The translations under genes were made by a program, and so were the position numbers. Positions 41,212 to 48,602 of a stretch of DNA of 48,602 nucleotides are shown here, piece by piece. Numbering within the stretch: the first letter of the stretch is position 1; each line of letters begins with the position of its first letter. A model generated the notes under the pieces. That model was not told the DNA's origin. It did not search any database and saw only the letters and a list, made by a program, of their open reading frames with translations. Origin of the DNA: Alphaproteobacteria bacterium (GTDB lineage: Bacteria > Pseudomonadota > Alphaproteobacteria > Rhizobiales > BM303); contig JAJRYE010000022.1 in NCBI GenBank assembly GCA_024275895.1, positions 1 through 48,602 of the forward strand. The letters run 5' to 3'.

Positions 41212-42547
41212 TCCCAGATCCCTGACCTTCCGCCTGAGCGCCACCACTATCCTCTGGGTCGGGGGGGCGCTGCTGGCTGTCGGGTTCCTGCTGGTATTCT
41301 TGTTCCGGGATCATATCGAAAGGCGTTTCGACACCCAGCTTCGCGACCATATGGAAGAGCTGGTCGCCGCGAGCGAAATTGCCCCCGATGGCAAGCTCCA
41401 GCTCATATGGATCCCCTCCGATCCGCGTTTCAACCGCCCGCTATCGGGCTGGTACTGGCAGATCCTTGAAAACGGCAAACCGGTAAAGCAGTCAAAATCC
41501 CTCTGGAGCGGAAATCTTGCGACCCATAAAGCCACACCCGAACGCGGCACGCATATCGTATTGGTCAAGGGCCCTGCCGATGAGCAATTGCGCAGCCTGA
41601 CCGAGGCCATAACCCTTCCCGAGGCAAAACGGATTTTTATTTTCACCGTGGCGGGTCCGGTCAAGGATATCGAACATGATGTCGGCCTGTTCACAAGGCA
41701 ACTCATTATGACCCTTGGCGCTCTGGCTCTGGCCCTTATGGCCGCCATCTTGATTCAGGTCAGGTTCGGTTTGCGTCCCCTTCGCGCCTTGCGGCGTGAG
41801 ATTGCCGATATCCGTTCCGGCGCCAGAGGGCGTCTGCATGACAATGTGCCCTCCGAGGTCACACCGGTGGTTGATGAGATCAACGCCCTGCTTGACCACA
41901 ACACTTTAATGCTGAAAAAAGCCCGCGCCCAGGCGGCCAATCTTGCCCATGCCCTTAAAAATCCGCTCACCGTAATGCGCAACGAGGCCGGGGAGGTTGC
42001 GGGGGAGCGCGGCCGGATTTTAAAAGACCAGACAGATATCATCGGCCGCAATATCGAGCGCCATCTTGTCCGCGCCCGCGCCGCCGGAATGCAGCAGGCG
42101 CGCGATATCAAGACACCGGCGGTGCAAATTGCCGAAGATCTGAAATTTTCCATGGCGCTTTTGTACAAGGAACGCGGACTTGACATTGAAGTCACCGGTA
42201 TCGCCGGCCTGATTTTTCAGGGCGACCCGCATGATCTTGAGGAAATGCTGGGCAATCTTGTGGACAATGCCTGCAAATGGGCCAAAAGACGGGTTGTCAT
42301 CACCGGCGGGAGGCATGAAAACTATCTGCTGATCCGGGTTGAAGATGATGGTCCGGGAATTTCCCCGAAACATATCGAGGGTATTACGCGCCGCGGGCAG
42401 CGCCTTGATGAAACCGTAGCGGGCAGCGGCCTTGGCCTTGATATCGTGCTCGATATTGCCGAGCTTTATGATGGCGGCCTTGCGCTTGGCCGCTCGAAAA
42501 TGGGCGGGCTGCGGGCCGAGCTTGAACTGCCCGCAGCGCCGGATTGA
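41201..42547 (+). CDS. Sensor histidine kinase (EnvZ/PhoQ-like)
   Basis: 448 aa. Two membrane helices (about 14-35 and 168-187) flank a periplasmic sensor domain of about 130 residues. Then come a HAMP-like linker, the phosphoacceptor His250 in NLAHALKNPL, and the ATPase domain with N-box NLVDNACKWA, G1 VEDDGPGIS and G2 GSGLGLDI. It pairs with the response regulator it overlaps. The stimulus is unknown; a divalent cation or acidic stress would fit the PhoQ-like layout and the acidic exported proteins nearby. Its stop (42545-42547) directly abuts the end of the opposing b561 gene. Confidence 0.92.
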   Translation: MPPDPRSLTFRLSATTILWVGGALLAVGFLLVFLFRDHIERRFDTQLRDHMEELVAASEIAPDGKLQLIWIPSDPRFNRPLSGWYWQILENGKPVKQSKSLWSGNLATHKATPERGTHIVLVKGPADEQLRSLTEAITLPEAKRIFIFTVAGPVKDIEHDVGLFTRQLIMTLGALALALMAAILIQVRFGLRPLRALRREIADIRSGARGRLHDNVPSEVTPVVDEINALLDHNTLMLKKARAQAANLAHALKNPLTVMRNEAGEVAGERGRILKDQTDIIGRNIERHLVRARAAGMQQARDIKTPAVQIAEDLKFSMALLYKERGLDIEVTGIAGLIFQGDPHDLEEMLGNLVDNACKWAKRRVVITGGRHENYLLIRVEDDGPGISPKHIEGITRRGQRLDETVAGSGLGLDIVLDIAELYDGGLALGRSKMGGLRAELELPAAPD

Positions 42548-43627
42548 TCAATCGTCGTCGTAATAGCCTTTATCGGCACCGCGGTGGCAGGCGGCGCAAT
42601 TGGCCATGGTAACGGCCTTTTTCATCGCTCTGGCGGAAACCTCCTTTTATGCTCATGTACAAACCAGCGCAGCTCGGTGATGCGGAGCGGCGCCTTGCCG
42701 CGTTTGTCGCGGCCCGAATTGCGCACCAGATAATCGGTAAAATGGCGCGCCGTTGCTTCATCCAGTGAGGCGTCCTCGCCAAAATGATTCTCCAGACCCG
42801 ACATGAGCGCGTCCCAGGAAGGGGCAGGCAGCAAGCTGGGGTGAAAGGCGATATGGCTCGCTGGTATAATCGAAATTTGCTGGCAGCGTTATGACGCCGC
42901 TCGGCGGTACCAAACTGAGCGCCCATGAGCTGGCCCCGCCTGAAAACACGATGATGGCGATGATGATCATGGCGCGCAGGACCGAAGGCGAGACTGCGGC
43001 GGAAGGCTTGTTTGCCGCCGCACCGGTCTTGCGGCCGGTGATCATGGCGCGGACAAGGTTTTCCCGGCCAAGGCGGCTTTCGATAAAAACGCCCAGCAGA
43101 TGCGCGCCGATCATGAAGAGCAGCAAGATGGCGAGAAATTCATGCAGTTCTTCGGCGGCCTCGCCAAAATTATAAGATACAAATCCGGCAAGAATGCCCT
43201 GATTTTCCTGACCGCCCAGTACGATGATGCCGGAGACCGTGATTGCGGCCAGAACCGCCAGCAGGGCAAAGACCATGAGCGCCCCGGCCGGATTGTGGCC
43301 GGTGTAATGCGACGGGCGCCGGCGCAACACATTGCGCAAATGGGCTAGAATTTCAGATACGGGAAACCAGAAGCTGGAGAAGCGGGCATATTTCGAGCCG
43401 CCAAAGCCCCAGATTATCCGGAAAACAACCAGCAGGCCGATGATGTAACCGGACCAGACATGGATATCGAGCCACCATTCCGGGGCAAGAAACCCGGTAA
43501 CGGCCGCCACGCTTACCGTCAGGGCGAGCGACCAGTGAAAGAGACGCACCGGGAGGTCCCAGACGAAAATCCCTTTTTTGTTTTCCCCGGATGAGTCTGT
43601 GTTGCTGGTATTTACTGTATCGGTCAT
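42548..43627 (-). pseudogene. Cytochrome b561 / dihaem cytochrome c fusion with two frame changes
   Basis: The N-terminal part, read from ATG 43627, is a cytochrome b561 domain (VWDLPVRLFHWSLALT, GYIIGLLVVFRIIWGF; His ligands visible) with about four helices, running to about 42860. The frame then changes: family-like sequence continues as HIAFHPSLLPAPSWDALM in another frame, and the first haem motif is reduced to a lone His (the expected CxxCH is missing). A second change near 42640 returns to the first frame, giving SARAMKKAVTMANCAACHRG (second haem, CAACH) and ending with TGA at 42548. The ORF that is actually open stops at 42758. An AGGAGG run at the second site would be repaired by one extra G. 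Either a decaying gene or sequencing errors. Confidence 0.85.
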
Positions 43628-43708
43628 TCTGCTTGTCCCTTGCGCCTCGCTGTGAGGTGAATTTCAGGCAGAATAGATGATCCAGTCTTAGGCCAGGCTG
43701 ATTTGGAA

Positions 43709-43725
43709 CTTAAGCTGGGGTTAAG
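43709..43725 (-). promoter_or_regulatory. PmrA-like box upstream of the b561 gene
   Basis: CTTAAG-N5-GTTAAG (TTAAG-N6-TTAAG) is an 11-bp-spaced direct repeat 82 bases upstream of the b561 start. It overlaps the TAA stop (43723-43721) of the dienelactone-hydrolase-like gene. It is the best match in the window to the box at 39831-39847. Confidence 0.5.
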
Positions 43726-44698
43726 GTTTTTCCTGGCCGCTTTGCTCGGGTTTTGTCCAGGCCTTGAGATGTTTTTTCATAAACGCGGCGGCGCGAAGAA
43801 TTGAATCCTTGGTCGCCAGATCATCGGCGAAGGTGCGAACCCGGGGCGGGCGGAAATCAAATCCGCGCCCGACGCCGGGATAGATAATCAGCCGAACATC
43901 CTTGCCGGCGCGCTTCATATAAAGCGCAGCCGTTTCGATGGAGCGGCGGCGCTGATATTGTTCATACTCGCCGATAAACACTATCACCGGGATATTGAGA
44001 TTATCGAGATCCTTGTCATAGCGGTAAACCTGCAACGGCTCGGGCGCGTTGGGGTCCTGCCAGTGGGGGTAAAAGCCGACATAGCAGGCGACTTGCTTGT
44101 TTTGCCGTTTGTATTTCACCGCGACTTTCAATGTATAATAGCCGCCTCTGGTGTGCGAGTAGAGGCAGATTCTTGAGGTTGAAATATCCGGCCGGGCGAG
44201 CAGAAAATCAACGCCGGCATCCACATCGCCCTCGGTTGCCGGGTTATGGGTGAGCGGCAAGGTATCGATAAAACGCGCCGCATAGACATCCGGGGCGAGC
44301 ACGACAAACCCTCTCGCCGCCATCCGCCGCGCCAGACGCTGAACGAGCGGGTCAAGACCGCGCCGCCCGTGCTGAAAGAGAACCGCCGGAAACTTGCCCT
44401 TGCCCCTGGGCCGATACAAAATGGCTGGCACCTCGGTGCCATCCGCCTTGTTGGTATAGGAAAGCTGGCTTTCCACTACCTCGTAATTTTCCGGGGTTTG
44501 CAGAATCCCGTCCTCATACCAGGCATCGGACCACCAGAATTTATCCTTCACCGGCCTTGTATTGACCGGCGCTTCCAGAGCGCGGCCGGTAACCGTATCG
44601 GCGGCAAAAACCGGAAGCTTGTCCTGTGCCGCCGCCATGGCTGCCGAACCCAGCAGCAAGGCCGCGCCAAGACAGATAACTTTACCTTTGAAATGCAT
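43721..44698 (-). CDS. Exported dienelactone-hydrolase-like protein lacking the catalytic triad
   Basis: 325 aa. Signal peptide (about 1-24, ending AAA-Q), then an alpha/beta-hydrolase fold of the dienelactone-hydrolase family (AVLFQHGRRGLDPLVQRLA, ALLARP-like helix, DVYAARF). The nucleophile elbow reads SHTRGG where the family has G-x-C/S-x-G-G, so Thr replaces Cys/Ser. The acid position reads GEYEQY (Glu instead of Asp). The position of the catalytic His reads GVGRGF (Arg). It may be a non-catalytic binding protein or use different residues. It follows the NarL-type regulator in the same direction with GGGAGGG upstream. Confidence 0.75.
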   Translation of the reverse strand: MHFKGKVICLGAALLLGSAAMAAAQDKLPVFAADTVTGRALEAPVNTRPVKDKFWWSDAWYEDGILQTPENYEVVESQLSYTNKADGTEVPAILYRPRGKGKFPAVLFQHGRRGLDPLVQRLARRMAARGFVVLAPDVYAARFIDTLPLTHNPATEGDVDAGVDFLLARPDISTSRICLYSHTRGGYYTLKVAVKYKRQNKQVACYVGFYPHWQDPNAPEPLQVYRYDKDLDNLNIPVIVFIGEYEQYQRRRSIETAALYMKRAGKDVRLIIYPGVGRGFDFRPPRVRTFADDLATKDSILRAAAFMKKHLKAWTKPEQSGQEKP

Positions 44699-44796
44699 GA
44701 TGTTTTCCCTCCCTCAGGTGTTTTTACGGCCGCATTGACGGCGCTGTTCCTGATCCCGATAAAGCCCAGCATAGCAGAAATGCCGTGGCCGGGTAT

Positions 44797-45456
44797 TCAG
44801 GAATTTTTACCCAGCGTTATTTTATGCGCCAGCAAGGCGGCCTCGACGCGGTTTCGGACATGCAGTTTTTGCAGGATATTCGTCATGTAATGCTTTACGG
44901 TTCTTTCCGTCACATTCAGTTCCAGCCCGATTTCCTTGTTGCTCATGGCGCGGGCGACAAGTTCGAGAATCTGCTCCTCGCGGGCAGTGAGCAGGGTGAG
45001 CAGGTCTTCGGCTTCGGCATCGGCAGGACTGTCCTTGCGCAAATCGGTGAGCACTTTCACGGCAAGAGAGGGCATCAGATAGGATTCGCCCTCAACGACG
45101 GATTTGACAATCCGGAGCAGTTCTGGCCCGCTTATGCCCTTGAGAATGTAGCCCTGGGCGCCGGCCTGCAATGCGCTGACCACATCATCCTCGTTTTCCG
45201 ATACGGTGAGCATGACCAGTTTTATAACGGGGCAGCTTGAGGCAATGGCTTTGACCGCCTCGATCCCGCTGCCGGGCATGGAGATATCCACCAGCATGAT
45301 ATCGGGCAGCAATTCATGCGCCAGCCTGACCGCTTCGGCGGCATTCTCGCCTTGTCCCACAACTTCAAAATCATCGCTGCGATCAAGCGTGCTCACCACC
45401 CCGTCGCGAAACAGCGGATGATCGTCGATCAGGACAATCCGGATTTTTTCAGGCAT
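44797..45456 (-). CDS. NarL/FixJ-family response regulator
   Basis: 219 aa. Receiver domain with Asp11/Asp12, phosphoacceptor Asp57 (IMLVDISMPG), Thr84 and Lys106 (YILKGIS), then a LuxR-type helix-turn-helix (about 150-212: LTAREEQILELVARAMSNKE, VTERTVKHYMTNILQKL). ATG 45456 is preferred, with AGGAG 5 bases upstream; a GTG at 45462 overlapping the kinase stop is the alternative. Paired with the NarX-like kinase. Targets are probably the cytochrome genes on both sides. Confidence 0.92.
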   Translation of the reverse strand: MPEKIRIVLIDDHPLFRDGVVSTLDRSDDFEVVGQGENAAEAVRLAHELLPDIMLVDISMPGSGIEAVKAIASSCPVIKLVMLTVSENEDDVVSALQAGAQGYILKGISGPELLRIVKSVVEGESYLMPSLAVKVLTDLRKDSPADAEAEDLLTLLTAREEQILELVARAMSNKEIGLELNVTERTVKHYMTNILQKLHVRNRVEAALLAHKITLGKNS

Positions 45457-45458
45457 CT

Positions 45459-46886
45459 TCACTCCTGGAGATTATCGAGGGGAATACGGGATTTCACCCG
45501 TGTGCCCGCATTGATGGTGCTTTGTATTTCAAATATGCCGCCAAGACTTTCAATCCGCTCGCGCAGCCCCAAAAGCCCCAGCCCGTCCTTGGTTGCCAGT
45601 GAGGCAGGATCAAAGCCGGGGCCCTTGTCCGAAACCTCGATTTCAAGCCCGACCCCATCATAGCTTGCCTGGACGGTTTGATCTTTTGCCCCGCCGTGGA
45701 GATAGGCATTGGCGAGGGCTTCCTGAATGAAGCGGTAAGCGCTGATCTTGTAGGGCATGGTGACCTTTTCAGGCAAATCGCTGAATTTCGACCGGACCTT
45801 TGTTCTGGTGCGCCGTTCATGACTTTGCACCGCTTTTTCAAGACACTCCCCCAGTGTTAAATGCTCAAGCTCCGGCAGCGCCAGACCGGCGGAGAGATTG
45901 CGGATTTCATCAAGGGCTTCATTCAGCGCCCGGCGGATTGTCTCCAGCCCCTGTGCCGGCACGGTTTCTTCCGCTTCCGGTTTTGACAAAAGCGGGCCAA
46001 GCGAATCCAGACGCAGCAAAACCAGCCCCAGAAGCTGGGCCGGCCCGTCATGCAGGTCGGCGCTGATGCGGCGCAGGAAATGCTCGTTGATTTCGGTTGA
46101 TCTCAAGGAGGATTGCCGCGCTCTCGCCCGCAGGATTTCATTCTGGTCAAGAAGCCCGGATAGTTGCTCGACACGGCCTTCAAGAACCCGCCTCTGGCGC
46201 TCTATCGTCTGGGAGCCGCGGCGGACAATGCCGGATAACAGCCCGAGAATGATGAGGGTGACGGTGGCAACAAAGAGCCAGCTTTGCAGTTTGGTATAGA
46301 GCAACTCCCGCTTGAGTCTGGTGGCGTCCTCGTAAAATTCCGCAACGGCGATAATGCGTCCTGATTTTGCATCGCGTATCGGGCTGAACAATTCCAGCAG
46401 CGGGAGCCCTGAAATTCTCTCGGGTGCATCCTCGGCATCATCAAGATCATCAAACTCGGCCGCGACAACACCCGTCCAGGCACGCCGGAGTTTTGGCGTG
46501 ACGGGAAATGTCCGGCCGATGATGGAAGGATGATTGCTGAAAACGACCTTGCCACCCCTTTTCCAGATTTTCAGCGAAACAATGCGGTGGTCCGGGCGCT
46601 GGTTTGCAAACAGATTGCGCAGCGCCTTGAGAGTGGCAGGAGCAAGCTCGTCCGCCCCCGCCAGTTCCTGCACCAGCGGGGTTATAAAACTGTCCATGTA
46701 AAGCGCTGTTGCCGAGGCGGTGTTCTGGGTAATGCCGCTCTGGATTTTCCCTGTTACCCAGAACCCCATGACAAACATTCCGGTAAGCAGAATGAGCGCA
46801 CTTGCCAGAACAAACTGCCGCGCCAGGGAAAGCCTGCGCCAGACCCGTCCCGGATGATAAGCCATATGCATGATCGTTTCGGGCAT
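45459..46886 (-). CDS. NarX/DegS-type sensor histidine kinase
   Basis: 475 aa from ATG 46886. Two hydrophobic helices (about 23-45 and 203-221) flank a periplasmic sensor of about 150 residues. A coiled-coil-like linker leads to the HisKA_3 box with His279 in SADLHDGPAQ, and an HATPase domain follows (YRFIQEALANAYLHGGAK; SDKGPGFDP; LGLLGLRERIESLGG). This is the NarX/NreB/DegS class that partners NarL regulators. The exact start is uncertain (46886, 46871 or 46865 are all possible). Divergent from the dihaem cytochrome c gene; the signal may be redox or an electron acceptor. Confidence 0.9.
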   Translation of the reverse strand: MPETIMHMAYHPGRVWRRLSLARQFVLASALILLTGMFVMGFWVTGKIQSGITQNTASATALYMDSFITPLVQELAGADELAPATLKALRNLFANQRPDHRIVSLKIWKRGGKVVFSNHPSIIGRTFPVTPKLRRAWTGVVAAEFDDLDDAEDAPERISGLPLLELFSPIRDAKSGRIIAVAEFYEDATRLKRELLYTKLQSWLFVATVTLIILGLLSGIVRRGSQTIERQRRVLEGRVEQLSGLLDQNEILRARARQSSLRSTEINEHFLRRISADLHDGPAQLLGLVLLRLDSLGPLLSKPEAEETVPAQGLETIRRALNEALDEIRNLSAGLALPELEHLTLGECLEKAVQSHERRTRTKVRSKFSDLPEKVTMPYKISAYRFIQEALANAYLHGGAKDQTVQASYDGVGLEIEVSDKGPGFDPASLATKDGLGLLGLRERIESLGGIFEIQSTINAGTRVKSRIPLDNLQE

Positions 46887-46924
46887 TGGAGCAAGTCTAG
46901 CGCATTCGCGCGGCCGGGGATATC

Positions 46925-46938
46925 CGGACTTAAGTCCG
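46925..46938. promoter_or_regulatory. Perfect palindrome in divergent kinase/cytochrome region
   Basis: CGGACTTAAGTCCG is a 14-bp perfect palindrome in the 215-base gap 46887-47101. It lies 38 bases upstream of the kinase start and 163 bases upstream of the cytochrome start. It could be the NarL-type regulator's site; position and symmetry are the only evidence. Confidence 0.35.
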
Positions 46939-47101
46939 TACTGGCACCGGACTCCAGCCACTTCATTCGCCGCCCCTTCGTATCTGGTCAAAATGTCCCC
47001 GCTCATTCACTCTTGTGGTGGAATCAGGAGCAGTGATTGCGGCTGCGGCCTGAAATCGGGCAATGGCTGTGATTGACATATCGGCAACAAGGAGAGAAGA
47101 G

Positions 47102-47830
47102 ATGAAACAGATACGGCAACTGGGTATAATTGCGCATATAGCGGTCATTGCAGGCATCACCCTTGCCTTCTCCTCGGCCACGTTCGCCGCCGAGATCGAA
47201 TCTTCCCTTGCGCGCGGTGGTCAGCTCTATGACAAATGGTACAAGGTGATCAAGGCCGAAAAACCCAAAAACACCCATCCCGCCTGGCCCGCCGCGAATA
47301 CCAAGAAAAAGGGCAGCACCACCTGGCGCTGCAAATCCTGCCATGGCTGGGACTATATGGGCAAGGACGGCGCCTATGCTTCCGGGTCCTATGATACCGG
47401 CATCAAGGGCATCAACGGCATGAGAGGCGCCGACCCGGCCAAGATCGTTGCCATCATGAAAGACAAAACCCATGGGTTTGCCGGCATGATGGACGAGGGC
47501 GATTTTCAGGATCTGGCGCTTTTTGTCAGCAAGGGGCAGGAGGACATGGATAAATATATCGACCGCGCCAGCAAAATGCCCAAAGGCGGCGATGCCGCGC
47601 GCGGCGAGGTTTATTTCAACACGCTTTGCGCCCAGTGCCACGCCAAGGACGGCTCCCTGCCCAAGGATATGGACAAAACCCTCGGCAAGCAGATGGGAAA
47701 TCCCTGGGAAGTGATGCACAAAATTCTTGAAGGCCAGCCCGGCGAGCAAATGCCTGCGCTACGCGCTCTCGACCGTCAGATCACCCTTGATCTCATGGCG
47801 CATCTGACAACCCTTCCAAAAGAGAAATAG
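47102..47830 (+). CDS. Dihaem c-type cytochrome
   Basis: 242 aa exported. Signal peptide of about 29 residues (ending TFA-A). Two cytochrome c modules follow, with haem motifs CKSCH (Cys77-His81) and CAQCH (Cys176-His180). The first module has the WRCKSCHGWDYMGKDGAY signature, the second a typical class I layout with a distal Met-containing loop (KQMGNPWEVM). It probably shuttles electrons in the periplasm. AAGGAG lies about 8 bases before the ATG at 47102. A terminator hairpin follows, then a NapC-type gene on the same strand, a likely quinol-oxidising partner. Confidence 0.92.
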   Translation: MKQIRQLGIIAHIAVIAGITLAFSSATFAAEIESSLARGGQLYDKWYKVIKAEKPKNTHPAWPAANTKKKGSTTWRCKSCHGWDYMGKDGAYASGSYDTGIKGINGMRGADPAKIVAIMKDKTHGFAGMMDEGDFQDLALFVSKGQEDMDKYIDRASKMPKGGDAARGEVYFNTLCAQCHAKDGSLPKDMDKTLGKQMGNPWEVMHKILEGQPGEQMPALRALDRQITLDLMAHLTTLPKEK

Positions 47831-47839
47831 TCGCAGCAT

Positions 47840-47877
47840 CCGGCTCCCGCCTCATGTTTTACGGGGGCCGGTTTTTT
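47840..47877 (+). terminator. Intrinsic terminator after dihaem cytochrome gene
   Basis: CCGGCTCCCG (47840-47849) and CGGGGGCCGG (47862-47871) pair with one wobble, followed by TTTTTT (47872-47877). It lies 9 bases after the cytochrome stop. The NapC-like gene begins 12 bases later, so it is read by partial readthrough or not at all from this promoter. Confidence 0.8.
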
Positions 47878-47888
47878 AAGGGGGTGAG

Positions 47889-48467
47889 ATGATCAAGAAG
47901 CTGTGGCAGTGGCTAAAACGCCTAGGCTCGCGTTTTGCCTGGAGCGCGATTTTTGCCGCCGGCGGCATTGCCGGCATTATCTTCTGGGGCGGATTTAACA
48001 CGTTCATGGAATACACCAATACTCTCGGCTTTTGTATTTCGTGCCATGAGATGCGGGATATCCCTTATACCGAATACCGCAAAACCGCTCATTACGAGAA
48101 TGCCGCCGGTGTCCGCGTGATCTGCTCCGACTGCCACGTTCCCAAGGCCTGGACCGCCAAGCTCGTGCGCAAGATCAAGGCTTCAAACGAGATTTTTCAC
48201 AAGCTCGCCGGAACCATAAGCACGCCGGAGAAATTCGAGGCCAAACGCCTTGAGCTTGCCCGGAGGGTGTGGGCCTCCATGGAGGCCAGCGATTCGCGCG
48301 AATGCCGCAATTGCCACTCTTACGAGGCGATGGCGTTTCACAAGCAAAGCCGCCGCGGGCGCGAGAAAATGCAGGAGGCCCAAAAACAAGGCAAAACCTG
48401 CATCGAATGCCACAAGGGCATAGCCCACAAGCTGCCCGTCAACCCGGATGATGAGGAAGACGATTAG
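47889..48467 (+). CDS. NapC/NirT-family tetrahaem cytochrome c
   Basis: 192 aa with an N-terminal membrane anchor (about 15-37) and four CxxCH motifs: CISCH (49-53), CSDCH (79-83), CRNCH (139-143) and CIECH (171-175). Family members oxidise membrane quinol and pass electrons to periplasmic reductases or cytochromes. The C-terminus is acidic (NPDDEEDD). Its length matches NapC/NirT. The electron acceptor is not defined: no nitrate, nitrite or TMAO reductase gene is in the window, so the adjacent dihaem cytochrome c is the nearest candidate partner. GGGGGTGAG precedes the ATG. Confidence 0.94.
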   Translation: MIKKLWQWLKRLGSRFAWSAIFAAGGIAGIIFWGGFNTFMEYTNTLGFCISCHEMRDIPYTEYRKTAHYENAAGVRVICSDCHVPKAWTAKLVRKIKASNEIFHKLAGTISTPEKFEAKRLELARRVWASMEASDSRECRNCHSYEAMAFHKQSRRGREKMQEAQKQGKTCIECHKGIAHKLPVNPDDEEDD

Positions 48468-48552
48468 GCGAAACGGCATTTACGCTTCATATGGTATTTT
48501 GCCGTATCATTTTATCTGAAAAATCGCATACACTTTCCGGAACGATCCTTTA

Positions 48553-48600
48553 GATCAGGTCCGGTTTTGACGGAAGCGGCAAAACCGGAAAAACCTGATC
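48553..48600. repeat. Palindromic intergenic repeat at window end
   Basis: GATCAGGT-CCGGTTTTG (48553-48569) and CAAAACCGG-AAAA-ACCTGATC (48580-48600) form a nested inverted repeat around a 10-base loop. The CCGGTTTTG/CAAAACCGG core is shared with the inner hairpin of the element at 23177-23280. The 83 bases between the NapC stop and this element hold no recognised gene. Confidence 0.65.
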
Positions 48601-48602
48601 GA

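Noticed and set aside
42570-42926. 118-codon minus-strand ORF in the b561-DHC region
   Set aside because: No haem motif or domain; the meaningful pieces lie in the other two minus frames as parts of the broken fusion gene.

Overview
The window is GC-rich, densely packed chromosomal DNA that looks alphaproteobacterial. The evidence is a complete beta-hydroxyaspartate-cycle (bhc) locus, TRAP and branched-chain-type transporters, GTG and TTG starts, and long palindromic intergenic repeats of the type common in Hyphomicrobiales/Rhizobiales. The genus cannot be named from the sequence alone. No insertion sequence, phage gene or CRISPR array was seen.

Layout. 1-5062 (minus): a copper P-type ATPase (copA, cut by the window edge), a small haem-c protein, the potassium channel subunit TrkH and a radical SAM protein. 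5226-5300: tRNA-Gly(CCC), overlapped tail-to-tail by a two-domain kinase gene. A single-domain response regulator, an AsmA-like protein and a VOC protein follow on the minus strand. 10083-14557 (plus): acetoacetate-CoA ligase and modABC (molybdate uptake).

14613-23179 is a self-contained uptake and catabolism island. It holds an isochorismatase-fold hydrolase (divergent), a glutamine-synthetase-like ligase, an XRE-cupin regulator, a complete branched-chain-type ABC transporter and a second isochorismatase-fold hydrolase. The same palindrome (TTTTCA-N4-TGAAAA) lies once before the ligase and twice in tandem before the transporter, so it is the likely operator of the XRE-cupin regulator. The substrate is unknown; an amine or amide is the best guess.

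23319-36203 is a glycolate/glyoxylate assimilation locus: glcDEF (glycolate to glyoxylate), a TRAP transporter, bhcABCD and a divergent IclR regulator (bhcR). Glycolate would be imported, oxidised to glyoxylate and assimilated to oxaloacetate. bhcC carries an in-frame amber codon at position 229 of an otherwise intact 388-codon frame, so as written the cycle is broken.

36288-38617 holds a LOG-family protein and an MBL/beta-CASP protein. 38690-42547 holds three small exported proteins (two PepSY-like, one Asp/His-rich low-complexity) beside an OmpR/EnvZ-type two-component system. 42548-48467 is a cytochrome region: a cytochrome b561-dihaem cytochrome c fusion broken by two frame changes, a dienelactone-hydrolase-like protein that has lost its catalytic residues, a NarX/NarL-type two-component system, and a divergent dihaem cytochrome c plus a NapC-type tetrahaem protein. 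A PmrA-like box (TTAAG-N6-TTAAG or TTCAG) occurs both before the exported-protein genes and before the b561 gene, which suggests that the OmpR-type regulator links the two sets.
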